From Clostridia bacterium (GTDB lineage Bacteria; Bacillota; Clostridia; Oscillospirales; Acutalibacteraceae), in contig JAFSFB010000020.1 in assembly GCA_017435385.1 (NCBI GenBank), positions 69,251 through 126,114 on the forward strand: 56,864 nucleotides of DNA. The letters are read 5' to 3'. Below are positions 6,949-15,529 of the stretch, piece by piece. The translations under genes were made by a program, and so were the position numbers. The notes beneath the pieces are model-generated. The model did not search any database and had not been told where the DNA came from. It was given only the letters and a program-made list of their open reading frames with translations. The number at the start of each line of letters is the position of its first letter. Position 1 is the first letter of the stretch.

Positions 6949-7848
6949 ATGTCTTTTTCTTCAGACGTAAAAAGAGAGCTTACAAAAACTGAAAATCTTT
7001 TACCCTGTTGCTTTCACGCACAAGTCTACGGGCTTGTGCTTTTTGCTCATTTTTCAAAATATAATCTTTCGATAACAACCGAGAACACGGATGTTTTTGA
7101 TTTATATTCATCGTATATCAATGATTATTGCGGAGTCAATACATATATAAGTGACGGAAGCAGTAAGAAGCTGACGGCATATGTCAAGACCGATGAAGAG
7201 AAATCAAAGGTATTCGATAAGTTCGGTCACAGTCTGAAAGAGGCAACCTTGCGCATTAACAGAGCTAATATCAGCGAGGAATGCTGTTCGTCGTCTTTTC
7301 TCAGAGGTGTTTTTCTTGCCTGCGGAACGGTGACTGCACCCGAGAGGGGATATCATCTCGAGTTCGTTGTTCCTTATAAAAAGCTTTGCATGGATTTTAT
7401 ATATTTCCTTGAAGAAATGGGACTTAAGCCGAAATATATCAACCGAAAAGGTAATCATATCGTTTATTTCAAGGACAGCGAAAGCATTGAGGATATTCTT
7501 GCCATTATCGGCGCACAGGATGCATCTTTATATCTTATGGGCGTTAAGATCGAAAAAGATGTCAAGAATAAGATTAACAGGAAAATGAATTTTGAGCTTT
7601 CCAACATTGACAAGACAATCGATGCGGCGAATGTTCAGATGGAAGCGATCAATTATATAGACAAAAAATGCGGAATCGATTCTTTGCCGGATAATCTTCG
7701 TGAGATCGCCCGCTTGAGAATAGAGAATCCCGAAGCGAGTCTGCGTGACCTCGGTCAGCTTATGGACGAGCCACTTTCACGCTCGGGTGTTAATCACAGA
7801 CTTGCGAAAATCGTAAGCTATGCCGAAAAAATGAAAGCAGGAGAATAA
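6949..7848 (+). CDS. whiA: DNA-binding protein WhiA
   Basis: WhiA is a homing-endonuclease-like DNA-binding protein. In actinobacteria it controls sporulation; in Firmicutes it influences chromosome segregation and cell division. The 299-residue sequence has the N-terminal MSFSSDVKRELTK opening and the LAGLIDADG-like core with FLRGVFLACGTVTAPERGYHLEF (about 122-144). The C-terminal helix-turn-helix has LREIARLRIENPEASLRDLG and LSRSGVNHRLAKI (about 247-289). AGGAGG lies five bases before the start, and dnaE begins one base after its stop. All expected parts are present. Confidence 0.95.
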   Translation: MSFSSDVKRELTKTENLLPCCFHAQVYGLVLFAHFSKYNLSITTENTDVFDLYSSYINDYCGVNTYISDGSSKKLTAYVKTDEEKSKVFDKFGHSLKEATLRINRANISEECCSSSFLRGVFLACGTVTAPERGYHLEFVVPYKKLCMDFIYFLEEMGLKPKYINRKGNHIVYFKDSESIEDILAIIGAQDASLYLMGVKIEKDVKNKINRKMNFELSNIDKTIDAANVQMEAINYIDKKCGIDSLPDNLREIARLRIENPEASLRDLGQLMDEPLSRSGVNHRLAKIVSYAEKMKAGE

Positions 7849-7849
7849 T

Positions 7850-10800
7850 ATGGCTTTCACTCATTTGCATGTTCACAGTGAATACAGTCTGCTTGACGGA
7901 GCCTGCAGAATCGAACCTATGCTTGACAGAATAAAAAGCATGGGTCAGACCTCTGTTGCCATCACGGACCACGGTGTCATGTACGGAGTGATTGATTTTT
8001 ATAAAGCTGCATTAAAAAAAGGAATCAAGCCCGTTATAGGCTGTGAGGTTTATGTTGCGGCTCGTTCACGCTTTGATAAGGTTCACGGAATTGATAACGA
8101 ACGTTATCATCTTGTCCTTCTCTGCAAGAATAATATAGGTTATAAAAACCTGATTAAGCTTGTTTCCGAAGGATGGGTTAACGGATTTTATACAAAGCCC
8201 AGAGTAGATAAGGATATTCTTGAAAAATACAGCGAGGGTCTTATCGCTCTTTCGGGATGCCTTGCAGGCGAGGTTTCAAGGAATCTTCTTCAGAATGATT
8301 ATGATGCCGCAAAGAAAACCGCATTGTGGTATAACAGCGTTTTCGGCGAAGGTAATTATTATCTTGAAATTCAGAATCACGGTCTTGATGAACAGCTCAG
8401 AATCAATCCCGAGCTTATAAAACTTTCCAAGGAAACGGGTATACCGCTTGTTGCAACGAACGATGCACATTATGTCGAAAAATCCGACTATAAGATGCAG
8501 CAGGTTCTTATCTGCATTCAGACCAACCACACTCTCGGAGAGGATACGGGACTTGAATTCGGCACGGAAGAGTTTTATCTGAAAAGCGAGGATGAAATGC
8601 TTGAAGCTTTTCCCGAGTGTCCCGAGGCCGTTGAAAACACGGCGCTGATTGCAGAAAGATGTAATGTTGAATTTGAATTCGGTAAAACAAAGCTTCCTCA
8701 TTTCGAGGTTCCCGATGGATGGGACCATTTTGACTGGTTTTCAATGCTTTGTCATAAAGGTCTAACGGAAAGATACGGCGAAAACCCTCCCGAAGAATAT
8801 AAAGAAAGACTTGAATATGAGCTCGGCGTAATAAATCGTATGGGATATGTTGATTATTATCTCATCGTTCACGATTTTATCCGTCAGGCAAAGGAAATGG
8901 GCATTCCCGTCGGTCCCGGCAGAGGCTCGGGTGCGGCGAGCATTTGTGCTTACTGCATCGGAATTACGGGAATCGATCCGATGAAGCATAGTCTTCTTTT
9001 TGAACGCTTTCTCAATCCCGAGAGAGTCAGCATGCCCGATTTCGATGTTGACTTCTGCTTTGAGAGAAGAGGCGAGGTCATTGATTATGTTATCGAGAAA
9101 TACGGTGCCGACCATGTTGCTCAGATAGTTACCTTCGGAACTCTTGCCGCAAAGCTTGCCGTCAGGGATGTCGGCAGAGCCATGGGAATACCTTATTCCA
9201 AGGTCGATAACATTGCAAAGCAGATACCCAACGAGCTTAATATCACTCTCGACAAAGCCTTGAAGCGCTCTGTTGAGTTCAGAAATTTATACGAGAACGA
9301 TGTTGAAGCGAAAGAGCTTATTGATCTTGCAAGAAAGATCGAAGGTATGCCCCGACATGCTTCAACTCATGCGGCAGGCGTTGTTATAACTCATGACCCT
9401 GTTGAAAGCTATGTTCCGCTTGCTAGGAACGATGAGGCTGTTGTCACTCAGTTCCCGATGACAACCCTTGAAGAGCTCGGGCTTTTGAAAATGGACTTCC
9501 TCGGACTGAGAACCTTGACGGTTATCAGTTCAGCCGAAAAAATGATCAGAAAAAATAATCCAGCATTTGACATCAATAAAGTCAGCCTTGAAGATAAAGC
9601 TGTTTTTGAAATGATGTGTTCTGCTCAGACAGAGGGTGTGTTCCAGTTTGAATCGGCAGGCATGAGAAGCGTTCTTTCTCAGCTTAAACCCGAAAGCATT
9701 GAGGATCTGATTGCGGTTATCTCTCTTTACCGCCCAGGTCCGATGGATTCGATTCCGACATATATCAGAAACAGACATAACCCTTCGATGGTTTCCTACA
9801 AAACACCCGAGCTTAAAAATATTCTTGATGTAACCTACGGCTGCATGGTATATCAGGAGCAGGTCATGCAGATATGCAGAGAGCTTGCCGGCTATTCTTA
9901 CGGCAGAGCAGATATTGTCCGCAGAGCGATGAGCAAGAAAAAGCATGATGTCATGCTTAAAGAGAGAGAGAATTTTGTTCACGGCATGAAGGATGAAAAC
10001 GGTAATATAATTTGCGAGGGTGCGGTCAGAAGAGGTGTCAGCGAAAGGGTTGCAAATGAAATATTTGATGAAATGATGTCGTTTGCTTCCTATGCTTTTA
10101 ATAAAGCTCATGCTGCCGCCTATGCTTATGTTGCTTATCAGACGGCATATCTGAAGTGCCATTATCCTTGTGAATTTCTCGCCGCTCTTCTGACGAGCTT
10201 CCTTGATAACACCAACAAAGTCGTTCAGTATATCAATGAATGCTCAAGGCTCGGAATTAAGATTCTTCCGCCTCATGTTAATGAAAGCGACGACTGTTTT
10301 TCTGTTTCAGACGGAAACATTCATTTCAGTCTTACCGCTGTCAAAAACCTCGGCAGAGGCTTTATCAAACGCCTTGTAGGAGAAAGGGAAGCAAACGGTA
10401 AATTCTCTGATTTCTATGATTTCTGCAAGCGGATGTACGGCAAGGATTTTAACCGCAGAGCCATTGAAAGTCTTATCAAATGCGGTGCGTTTGACGGAAT
10501 GGGTGCAAACCGCAGGCAGATGACACTTGTTGTTGACAATATTATTGAAGAACTTGAAAGCGAAAAAAGAAGAAATGTTGACGGTCAGATAGGATTTTTT
10601 GACCTTACATCCTCATTTGAGGAAGAAGAAAATATTTCATCTTCATTCAGCTATCCCGATGCAGAAGAATTTCCGAAAAACATTTTATTGAGATATGAAA
10701 AAGAAGTTGCGGGAATGTATCTGTCCGGTCATCCCGTTGCGGATTATTTGTCTGTTTCGGAAAAGCTGAAATGTGCAACGGTTTCCGATATTATCGGTGA

Positions 10801-11350
10801 AGAAAGATATAAAGATAATGAAAGAGTCCTTCTTCTCGGGCTTATCAGCTCTGTAAAGAAAAAAATTACAAAGAACGATTCTACAATGGCTTTTCTCGGT
10901 TTTGAGGATAATACGGGCGGAATCGAGGCAATTGTTTTCCCGAAAACACTTTCGGATAATCCTGCAATGATCGTTGAGGGGAATATTGTTCTTCTCAGAG
11001 GAAGAGTCAGCATGAGGGAAGACGAGGATACAAAAATTGTTTGTGAATCTGTTGAGAAGATTCCTTCACTTGATGAGATCAAAGCTCCCGAAAAAGCGGA
11101 AGAAAAAAAGCCCTCGGGCAAAAAAACGAGAGGACTTTTCCTTCGTTTTGACAGTGCTTCTTCTCCTCAGATCGAATGTTGCCGAAAGCTTCTTGCGATT
11201 TTTGACGGAAGTGTTCCGCTTTATTATTATTTTTCCGATGTTAATAAATATAAGGGAAATCCTATAGGGCAGAATATTGATGTCAACCCGATTTTGCTGC
11301 GTGAACTCAGAAAGATTCTCGGCGAAACAAATGTTATTTTTAACGAATAA
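7850..11350 (+). CDS. dnaE: DNA polymerase III alpha subunit, DnaE type
   Basis: This replicative polymerase subunit extends primers in the replisome. The 1166-residue protein has an N-terminal PHP domain (FTHLHVHSEYSLLDGA at 3-18, AITDHG near 38) and the catalytic Asp pair in MPDFDVDFCFERRGEV (about 394-409). The palm/finger block GVFQFESAGM is followed by the RPGPMDSIPTYIRNR region. A C-terminal HhH segment precedes an OB-fold (LLLGLISSVKKKITK, about 984-998). It lacks the exonuclease insert of PolC, so it is the DnaE1/DnaE3-like enzyme. In Firmicutes with PolC it works mainly on the lagging strand. It is read together with whiA, separated by one base. Confidence 0.96.
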   Translation: MAFTHLHVHSEYSLLDGACRIEPMLDRIKSMGQTSVAITDHGVMYGVIDFYKAALKKGIKPVIGCEVYVAARSRFDKVHGIDNERYHLVLLCKNNIGYKNLIKLVSEGWVNGFYTKPRVDKDILEKYSEGLIALSGCLAGEVSRNLLQNDYDAAKKTALWYNSVFGEGNYYLEIQNHGLDEQLRINPELIKLSKETGIPLVATNDAHYVEKSDYKMQQVLICIQTNHTLGEDTGLEFGTEEFYLKSEDEMLEAFPECPEAVENTALIAERCNVEFEFGKTKLPHFEVPDGWDHFDWFSMLCHKGLTERYGENPPEEYKERLEYELGVINRMGYVDYYLIVHDFIRQAKEMGIPVGPGRGSGAASICAYCIGITGIDPMKHSLLFERFLNPERVSMPDFDVDFCFERRGEVIDYVIEKYGADHVAQIVTFGTLAAKLAVRDVGRAMGIPYSKVDNIAKQIPNELNITLDKALKRSVEFRNLYENDVEAKELIDLARKIEGMPRHASTHAAGVVITHDPVESYVPLARNDEAVVTQFPMTTLEELGLLKMDFLGLRTLTVISSAEKMIRKNNPAFDINKVSLEDKAVFEMMCSAQTEGVFQFESAGMRSVLSQLKPESIEDLIAVISLYRPGPMDSIPTYIRNRHNPSMVSYKTPELKNILDVTYGCMVYQEQVMQICRELAGYSYGRADIVRRAMSKKKHDVMLKERENFVHGMKDENGNIICEGAVRRGVSERVANEIFDEMMSFASYAFNKAHAAAYAYVAYQTAYLKCHYPCEFLAALLTSFLDNTNKVVQYINECSRLGIKILPPHVNESDDCFSVSDGNIHFSLTAVKNLGRGFIKRLVGEREANGKFSDFYDFCKRMYGKDFNRRAIESLIKCGAFDGMGANRRQMTLVVDNIIEELESEKRRNVDGQIGFFDLTSSFEEEENISSSFSYPDAEEFPKNILLRYEKEVAGMYLSGHPVADYLSVSEKLKCATVSDIIGEERYKDNERVLLLGLISSVKKKITKNDSTMAFLGFEDNTGGIEAIVFPKTLSDNPAMIVEGNIVLLRGRVSMREDEDTKIVCESVEKIPSLDEIKAPEKAEEKKPSGKKTRGLFLRFDSASSPQIECCRKLLAIFDGSVPLYYYFSDVNKYKGNPIGQNIDVNPILLRELRKILGETNVIFNE

Positions 11351-11377
11351 CTTTTTTGTCAAAATCAGTCATAATAA

Positions 11378-11406
11378 TTGACTTTATGTTTGAAAAAGTG
11401 TATTAT
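11378..11406 (+). promoter_or_regulatory. Promoter of pfkA-pcrA
   Basis: TTGACT (11378-11383), a 17-base spacer and TATTAT (11401-11406) in the 89-base gap between dnaE and pfkA. The gap holds no clear terminator for dnaE, only the T-rich CTTTTTTGTC directly after its stop. Confidence 0.65.
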
Positions 11407-11439
11407 ATTTCGTGAACAATTTTAAGGAGAGTATTTATA

Positions 11440-12402
11440 ATGAAAACAATCGGTGTTTTAACAAGCGGCGGCGACGCTCCCGGCATGAATGCGGCAATCC
11501 GTGCCGTTGTCAGAACAGCATGCGAAAACGGAATGAAGGTTTACGGTATCAACAGAGGCTATGCAGGTCTCATTGAAGAGGATATCCGTGAGCTTAACAT
11601 CAGAAGCGTTTCCGATATTATTCATAGAGGCGGAACAATGCTCTATTCCGCAAGATGCCTTGAGTTCAAGGAAGAAGCCGGCATGAAGAAGGCGATTGAA
11701 ACCTGCCATAAATTCGGCATTGAAGGCATCGTTGTTATCGGCGGCGACGGTTCGTTCAGAGGTGCAAGAGACCTTTCTCTCAGAGGTGTTCCCTGCATTG
11801 CTATCCCCGGAACAATCGATAACGATATCGTCAGCACAGATTATACCATCGGCTATGATACATGCCTTAACACAATCATGCAGATGGTCGACAGAGTCAG
11901 AGATACCGTTGAATCCCACAGCCGTTGCATTGTTGTTGAGGTCATGGGTAACAGATGCGGTGACCTTACTCTTAATGCAGGTATCGCAGTCGGCGCAACA
12001 GCCATTGTCATTCCCGAGATCAGCTGCGACATTGAGAAGCACGTTATCGAAAGAATCAAGAGAACTCAGAAAACCGATAAAAAGCATTTCATTGTTATGG
12101 TTGCTGAGGGTATCGGCGGCGTTGAAGCTCTTGCAAGAAAGATAGAGCAGGAGTGCGGCGTTGAATCGAGAGCTATCGTTCTCGGCCATGTTCAGAGAGG
12201 CGGTTCGCCCACAGTTAAGGACAGAGTTGTTGCAAGCCAGATGGGCTATTATGCCGTTCAGAAGCTTATTTCAGGCGAAAGCAACCGAGTTATCGTTCTT
12301 AAGAATGACAGCATCACCGACTATGATATCTATGAAGCTCTTTGCATGAAGAAGTCTGTTGATGATCAGCTCTATAAGGTTGCACACGAAATTTCAATCT
12401 GA
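11440..12402 (+). CDS. pfkA: ATP-dependent 6-phosphofructokinase
   Basis: This cytoplasmic enzyme phosphorylates fructose-6-phosphate to fructose-1,6-bisphosphate, the committed step of glycolysis. The 320-residue protein has the ATP-binding TSGGDAPGMNAAIRAVVR (7-24) and GGDGSFRGA (about 102-110). The catalytic GTIDNDI (about 125-131) carries the acid/base Asp, and the regulatory/substrate motifs GNRCGDL and LGHVQRGGSP follow. The Gly in GGDGS and the length indicate the ATP-dependent bacterial A-type enzyme, not a PPi-dependent one. AAGGAG is upstream. The high C-ending codon use suggests strong expression. A helicase gene starts eight bases after the stop. Confidence 0.96.
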   Translation: MKTIGVLTSGGDAPGMNAAIRAVVRTACENGMKVYGINRGYAGLIEEDIRELNIRSVSDIIHRGGTMLYSARCLEFKEEAGMKKAIETCHKFGIEGIVVIGGDGSFRGARDLSLRGVPCIAIPGTIDNDIVSTDYTIGYDTCLNTIMQMVDRVRDTVESHSRCIVVEVMGNRCGDLTLNAGIAVGATAIVIPEISCDIEKHVIERIKRTQKTDKKHFIVMVAEGIGGVEALARKIEQECGVESRAIVLGHVQRGGSPTVKDRVVASQMGYYAVQKLISGESNRVIVLKNDSITDYDIYEALCMKKSVDDQLYKVAHEISI

Positions 12403-12410
12403 GGTAAAAG

Positions 12411-14798
12411 ATGATATCTTCTGAATTTTTTCAGCTTCGCAAAAAGATAATTGCGAAAGATTTTAAATCACTAAACGATATGCAGAAAAAGGCGGTCCTT
12501 TCTACGGAGGGACCGCTTTTGGTGCTTGCAGGTGCAGGAAGCGGTAAAACAACCGTTCTTGTCAACCGAATAGCCAATATAATCAAATACGGCAAGGCTT
12601 ATTTCAGCGACTATGTATGCTGTGAACCGAACGACAGCGAAATGGCACTTATGCGTGCAGTTGCCGACGATATTGTTGAAGATGTTTTTGATATTGAGCA
12701 TCTTCTTAAAGTCGACGCTGCAAAGCCTTGGGAAATTCTTGCCATTACCTTTACCAACAAAGCTGCAGGCGAGCTCAAGGATCGTCTTGAAAAGATGCTC
12801 GGTCCCGATGCTCTCGATATCTGGGCTAGCACATTTCATTCAGCATGTGTCAGAATTCTGAGAAGAAACGCTGAATATATCGGCTTTTCTTCAAACTTCA
12901 CGATTTATGATACGGATGACAGCAAGAGGGTTATCAAGGACTGCATCAAGCAGCTCGGCTTCAGCGATAAGATCATCACTCCCAAGGGTGTTCTTTCAGA
13001 GATCAGCAGAGCCAAGGATATGATGATTTCTCCTGCTGAATATATCAAAGAAAACTATCTTGATCTGAGAAAACGGAATATCGGTTCAGTATATGAAGCT
13101 TATCAGACAAGGCTTAAAAACGGAGATGCGATGGACTTTGACGATATAATAGTCAATACCGTTCGTCTGCTTCAGAATAATCCCGATGTTCTTTCGTACT
13201 ATCAGCGCCGTTTTAAATACATAATGGTTGACGAGTATCAGGACACTAACCATGCTCAATATCTTCTTACATCGCTTCTTGCAGGCGGATACGGCAATAT
13301 CTGCGTAGTCGGCGATGATGATCAGAGTATTTATAAATTCAGAGGCGCAACGATTGAAAACATTCTCAGCTTTGAGCATGAATATTCAAACGCAAAGGTT
13401 ATCCGTCTTGAACAGAATTACCGTTCGACGCAGAATATCCTCGATGCCGCAAACAAGGTTATCGCCAACAACGAAAACCGAAAGGGAAAGAATCTCTGGA
13501 CCGATAACGGCAGGGGAGAGCTTGTTGTTTATCATACCGCCGAATCCGACAGAGATGAAGGCTTCTATATTGCCGATAAGGTGCTTGACGGCATCAGAAA
13601 CGGCAGGAAATACAGCGATTTTGCGGTTCTTTACAGGATGAATTCTCAGTCGAACCTTGTTGAACAGTCTTTCGTCAGAATGGGTATTCCTTACCGCATC
13701 ATCGGCGGCCATAAGTTCTACGACAGAAAAGAGATCAAGGATGCACTTGCGTATCTGAGCGTAATTGCAAATCCCAATGACGGAGTCAGACTCCAGAGGA
13801 TTATCAATGAACCCAAGAGGGGAATCGGTGATACATCTGTTGCTGCTGCTCAGGAAATCGCAGACGCACTCGGCGAAAGTCTTTTTGATGTTATCAAGTC
13901 AGCCGATCAGTTTCCTAAGCTCAGCCGATGCGCAAAAAAGATGCGTGAGTTTGCTGACATGATCGAAGGATTTATTGAAGATATGGACTCCCTTGAGCTT
14001 TCCGAGCTTTTCAAGAAGGTTATGGGGGACACGGGATATATTCAGTATCTTGCCCTTGACAAGGAAACATATGAGGACAGAGCTGCCAACCTTGATGAAC
14101 TTTCCAACAACCTTCTCCGTTTTTCAAGAGATAACGAGGAAGCAACGCTCAACGATTTCCTTCAGGAAGTTGCTTTGATGACTGATATTGATAATTATAA
14201 CGCAGATGCCGAAACGGTTGTCATGATGACTGTTCACTCTGCAAAGGGACTCGAATTCCCCGTTGTTTTCCTTGCGGGAATGGAAGAAACGATTTTCCCG
14301 TCAATGATGTCCTCTATGGGCGGTGACGGAGAGATCGAAGAGGAACGCAGGCTTGCATATGTCGGAATCACAAGAGCAAAACAGCAGCTTTATCTGACAA
14401 GAGCAAGAACGAGAATTCTTTTCGGTTCAACTAAATTCAATCCTCCGTCACGCTTTATCAATGAAATTCCGGATAATCTTCTTGAAAAGACGGGCGAGAT
14501 ACTCTCGAGAGGCCCGTCAGGAGCTTTTTCGGGAGGTCAGTCATTCGGTATACCTTCCCAGGCTTCAAGAGCTCAACAGCCCTCCAGAGGCTTCTCTGCT
14601 TCTTCTGCTGCATTTAATCCGCCCAAAAAGAACGAAACTCAATTCAATGTCGGTGACACGGTTGTTCATAAGGCATACGGCGAGGGTATTGTTCTGAGTG
14701 CGAAACCAATGGGAAATGATACTCTTCTTGAAATCGCATTTACGGGTGCAGGCACTAAGAAGATCATGGCTAACTATGCAAAAATAGAAAAGAAATAA
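12411..14798 (+). CDS. pcrA: UvrD/PcrA-type ATP-dependent DNA helicase
   Basis: A superfamily 1A 3'-5' helicase for nucleotide excision repair, replication restart and removal of recombination proteins. In 795 residues it shows Walker A AGAGSGKTT (about 41-49), motif Ia ITFTNKAAGELKDR, Walker B VDEYQDTNHAQY, motif III GDDDQSIYKFRGA, motif IV EQNYRSTQNIL, motif V TVHSAKGLEFPVVFLAG and motif VI VGITRAKQQLY. Compared with B. subtilis PcrA there is an acidic insertion of about 45 residues between Walker A and motif Ia (around KAYFSDYV to LLKVDAAKPW). The C-terminal NVGDTVVHKAYGEG segment is the Tudor-like domain that contacts RNA polymerase. It is transcribed with pfkA. Confidence 0.94.
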   Translation: MISSEFFQLRKKIIAKDFKSLNDMQKKAVLSTEGPLLVLAGAGSGKTTVLVNRIANIIKYGKAYFSDYVCCEPNDSEMALMRAVADDIVEDVFDIEHLLKVDAAKPWEILAITFTNKAAGELKDRLEKMLGPDALDIWASTFHSACVRILRRNAEYIGFSSNFTIYDTDDSKRVIKDCIKQLGFSDKIITPKGVLSEISRAKDMMISPAEYIKENYLDLRKRNIGSVYEAYQTRLKNGDAMDFDDIIVNTVRLLQNNPDVLSYYQRRFKYIMVDEYQDTNHAQYLLTSLLAGGYGNICVVGDDDQSIYKFRGATIENILSFEHEYSNAKVIRLEQNYRSTQNILDAANKVIANNENRKGKNLWTDNGRGELVVYHTAESDRDEGFYIADKVLDGIRNGRKYSDFAVLYRMNSQSNLVEQSFVRMGIPYRIIGGHKFYDRKEIKDALAYLSVIANPNDGVRLQRIINEPKRGIGDTSVAAAQEIADALGESLFDVIKSADQFPKLSRCAKKMREFADMIEGFIEDMDSLELSELFKKVMGDTGYIQYLALDKETYEDRAANLDELSNNLLRFSRDNEEATLNDFLQEVALMTDIDNYNADAETVVMMTVHSAKGLEFPVVFLAGMEETIFPSMMSSMGGDGEIEEERRLAYVGITRAKQQLYLTRARTRILFGSTKFNPPSRFINEIPDNLLEKTGEILSRGPSGAFSGGQSFGIPSQASRAQQPSRGFSASSAAFNPPKKNETQFNVGDTVVHKAYGEGIVLSAKPMGNDTLLEIAFTGAGTKKIMANYAKIEKK

Positions 14799-14801
14799 AC
14801 A

Positions 14802-14836
14802 AATCCACCGTTGTTGTTTCAGCGGTGGATTTTATC
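14802..14836 (+). terminator. Terminator of pcrA
   Basis: A nine-base-pair stem (AATCCACCG at 14802-14810 with CGGTGGATT at 14823-14831) and a 12-base loop, followed by TTATCTTTATC, directly after the pcrA stop. Confidence 0.8.
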
Positions 14837-14840
14837 TTTA

Positions 14841-14868
14841 TCATAAAAATCGGACTTGCTCATATAAT
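14841..14868 (+). promoter_or_regulatory. Possible sigma-E-type promoter of spoIIM
   Basis: The sequence CATATAAT (14861-14868) fits the -10 of sigma-E promoters, and TCATAAA (14841-14847) could be the weak -35, 13 bases upstream. spoIIM of B. subtilis is a sigma-E gene, which supports the reading. CATATAAT also contains a good housekeeping TATAAT, so this call is tentative. Confidence 0.35.
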
Positions 14869-14899
14869 TTACCATAATGATATAAAACGGAGGTAAAAA

Positions 14900-15529
14900 A
14901 TGGGCAAGTCAAAAAACAAATATAAAGTTTATAACGGAAAAATTATCAAAGAATTTCTTGAGAATTCAAGGTTTTTCATTCTTATTGCATTGTTCGCTTT
15001 CGGAATAATCTTCGGAGCAGTAACGATCGGAAAAAGCGGAAGTATAACCAATGAAATAAAGGAATTGATAAGTAATTTCACAATGCTGAGGGCAGGGCAG
15101 GGGATGCTTGAAAATTTCTGCAATTCCCTTTTTGTCAACTTGTTTTTCGGCGGATGTTCGGTTTTTCTTGCATTCTCAATTATCGGTTATCCGTTTATAA
15201 TGATCCTTCCGTTTGTCAGAGGTGTTGCGGTCGGTGCAGTCAGCGGTTATTTATATTCTGCATATAAGCTGACAGGGCTCGGATACAGCCTGCTGATGAT
15301 TTATCCCGCAGCCCTGATAAGCGTAACGGCATTGATCTTCATATTTAACGAAAGCTGTGAATATTCATCAAACGCATATCTGAAATCTATCACGGGAAAA
15401 GGAATTTATAAAAAGGATGAAACAAAAATATTTTTAATTAGGCAATTGATATTTATCGGAATAACAGCAGCAGGCGCATTGATCGATGCAGTCAGTGCAA
15501 TGTTATTCTCCCGATTTTTTGTTTTTTGA
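14900..15529 (+). CDS. spoIIM: Stage II sporulation protein M
   Basis: SpoIIM is an integral membrane scaffold of the DMP complex (SpoIID, SpoIIM, SpoIIP) that drives engulfment of the forespore by remodelling peptidoglycan. The 209-residue protein opens with a basic cytoplasmic segment, then shows about five hydrophobic helices: near 26-45, 77-105, 107-125, 129-150 and 185-207. A DUF95-type core FGGCSVFLAFSIIGYPFIM is present. The start follows CGGAGG. Its 3' end overlaps the convergent recombinase gene by 27 bases. In Bacillus the spoIIM and xerD-like ripX genes are neighbours but point the same way. Length is normal. Confidence 0.92.
   Translation: MGKSKNKYKVYNGKIIKEFLENSRFFILIALFAFGIIFGAVTIGKSGSITNEIKELISNFTMLRAGQGMLENFCNSLFVNLFFGGCSVFLAFSIIGYPFIMILPFVRGVAVGAVSGYLYSAYKLTGLGYSLLMIYPAALISVTALIFIFNESCEYSSNAYLKSITGKGIYKKDETKIFLIRQLIFIGITAAGALIDAVSAMLFSRFFVF

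Noticed and set aside
9530..10162. A 210-codon leftward ORF opposite dnaE
   Set aside because: It is antisense to conserved polymerase motifs, with Cys/His/Ile-rich composition and no ribosome site.
11458..12189. A 243-codon leftward ORF opposite pfkA
   Set aside because: It mirrors the codon structure of phosphofructokinase and shows no recognisable domain.
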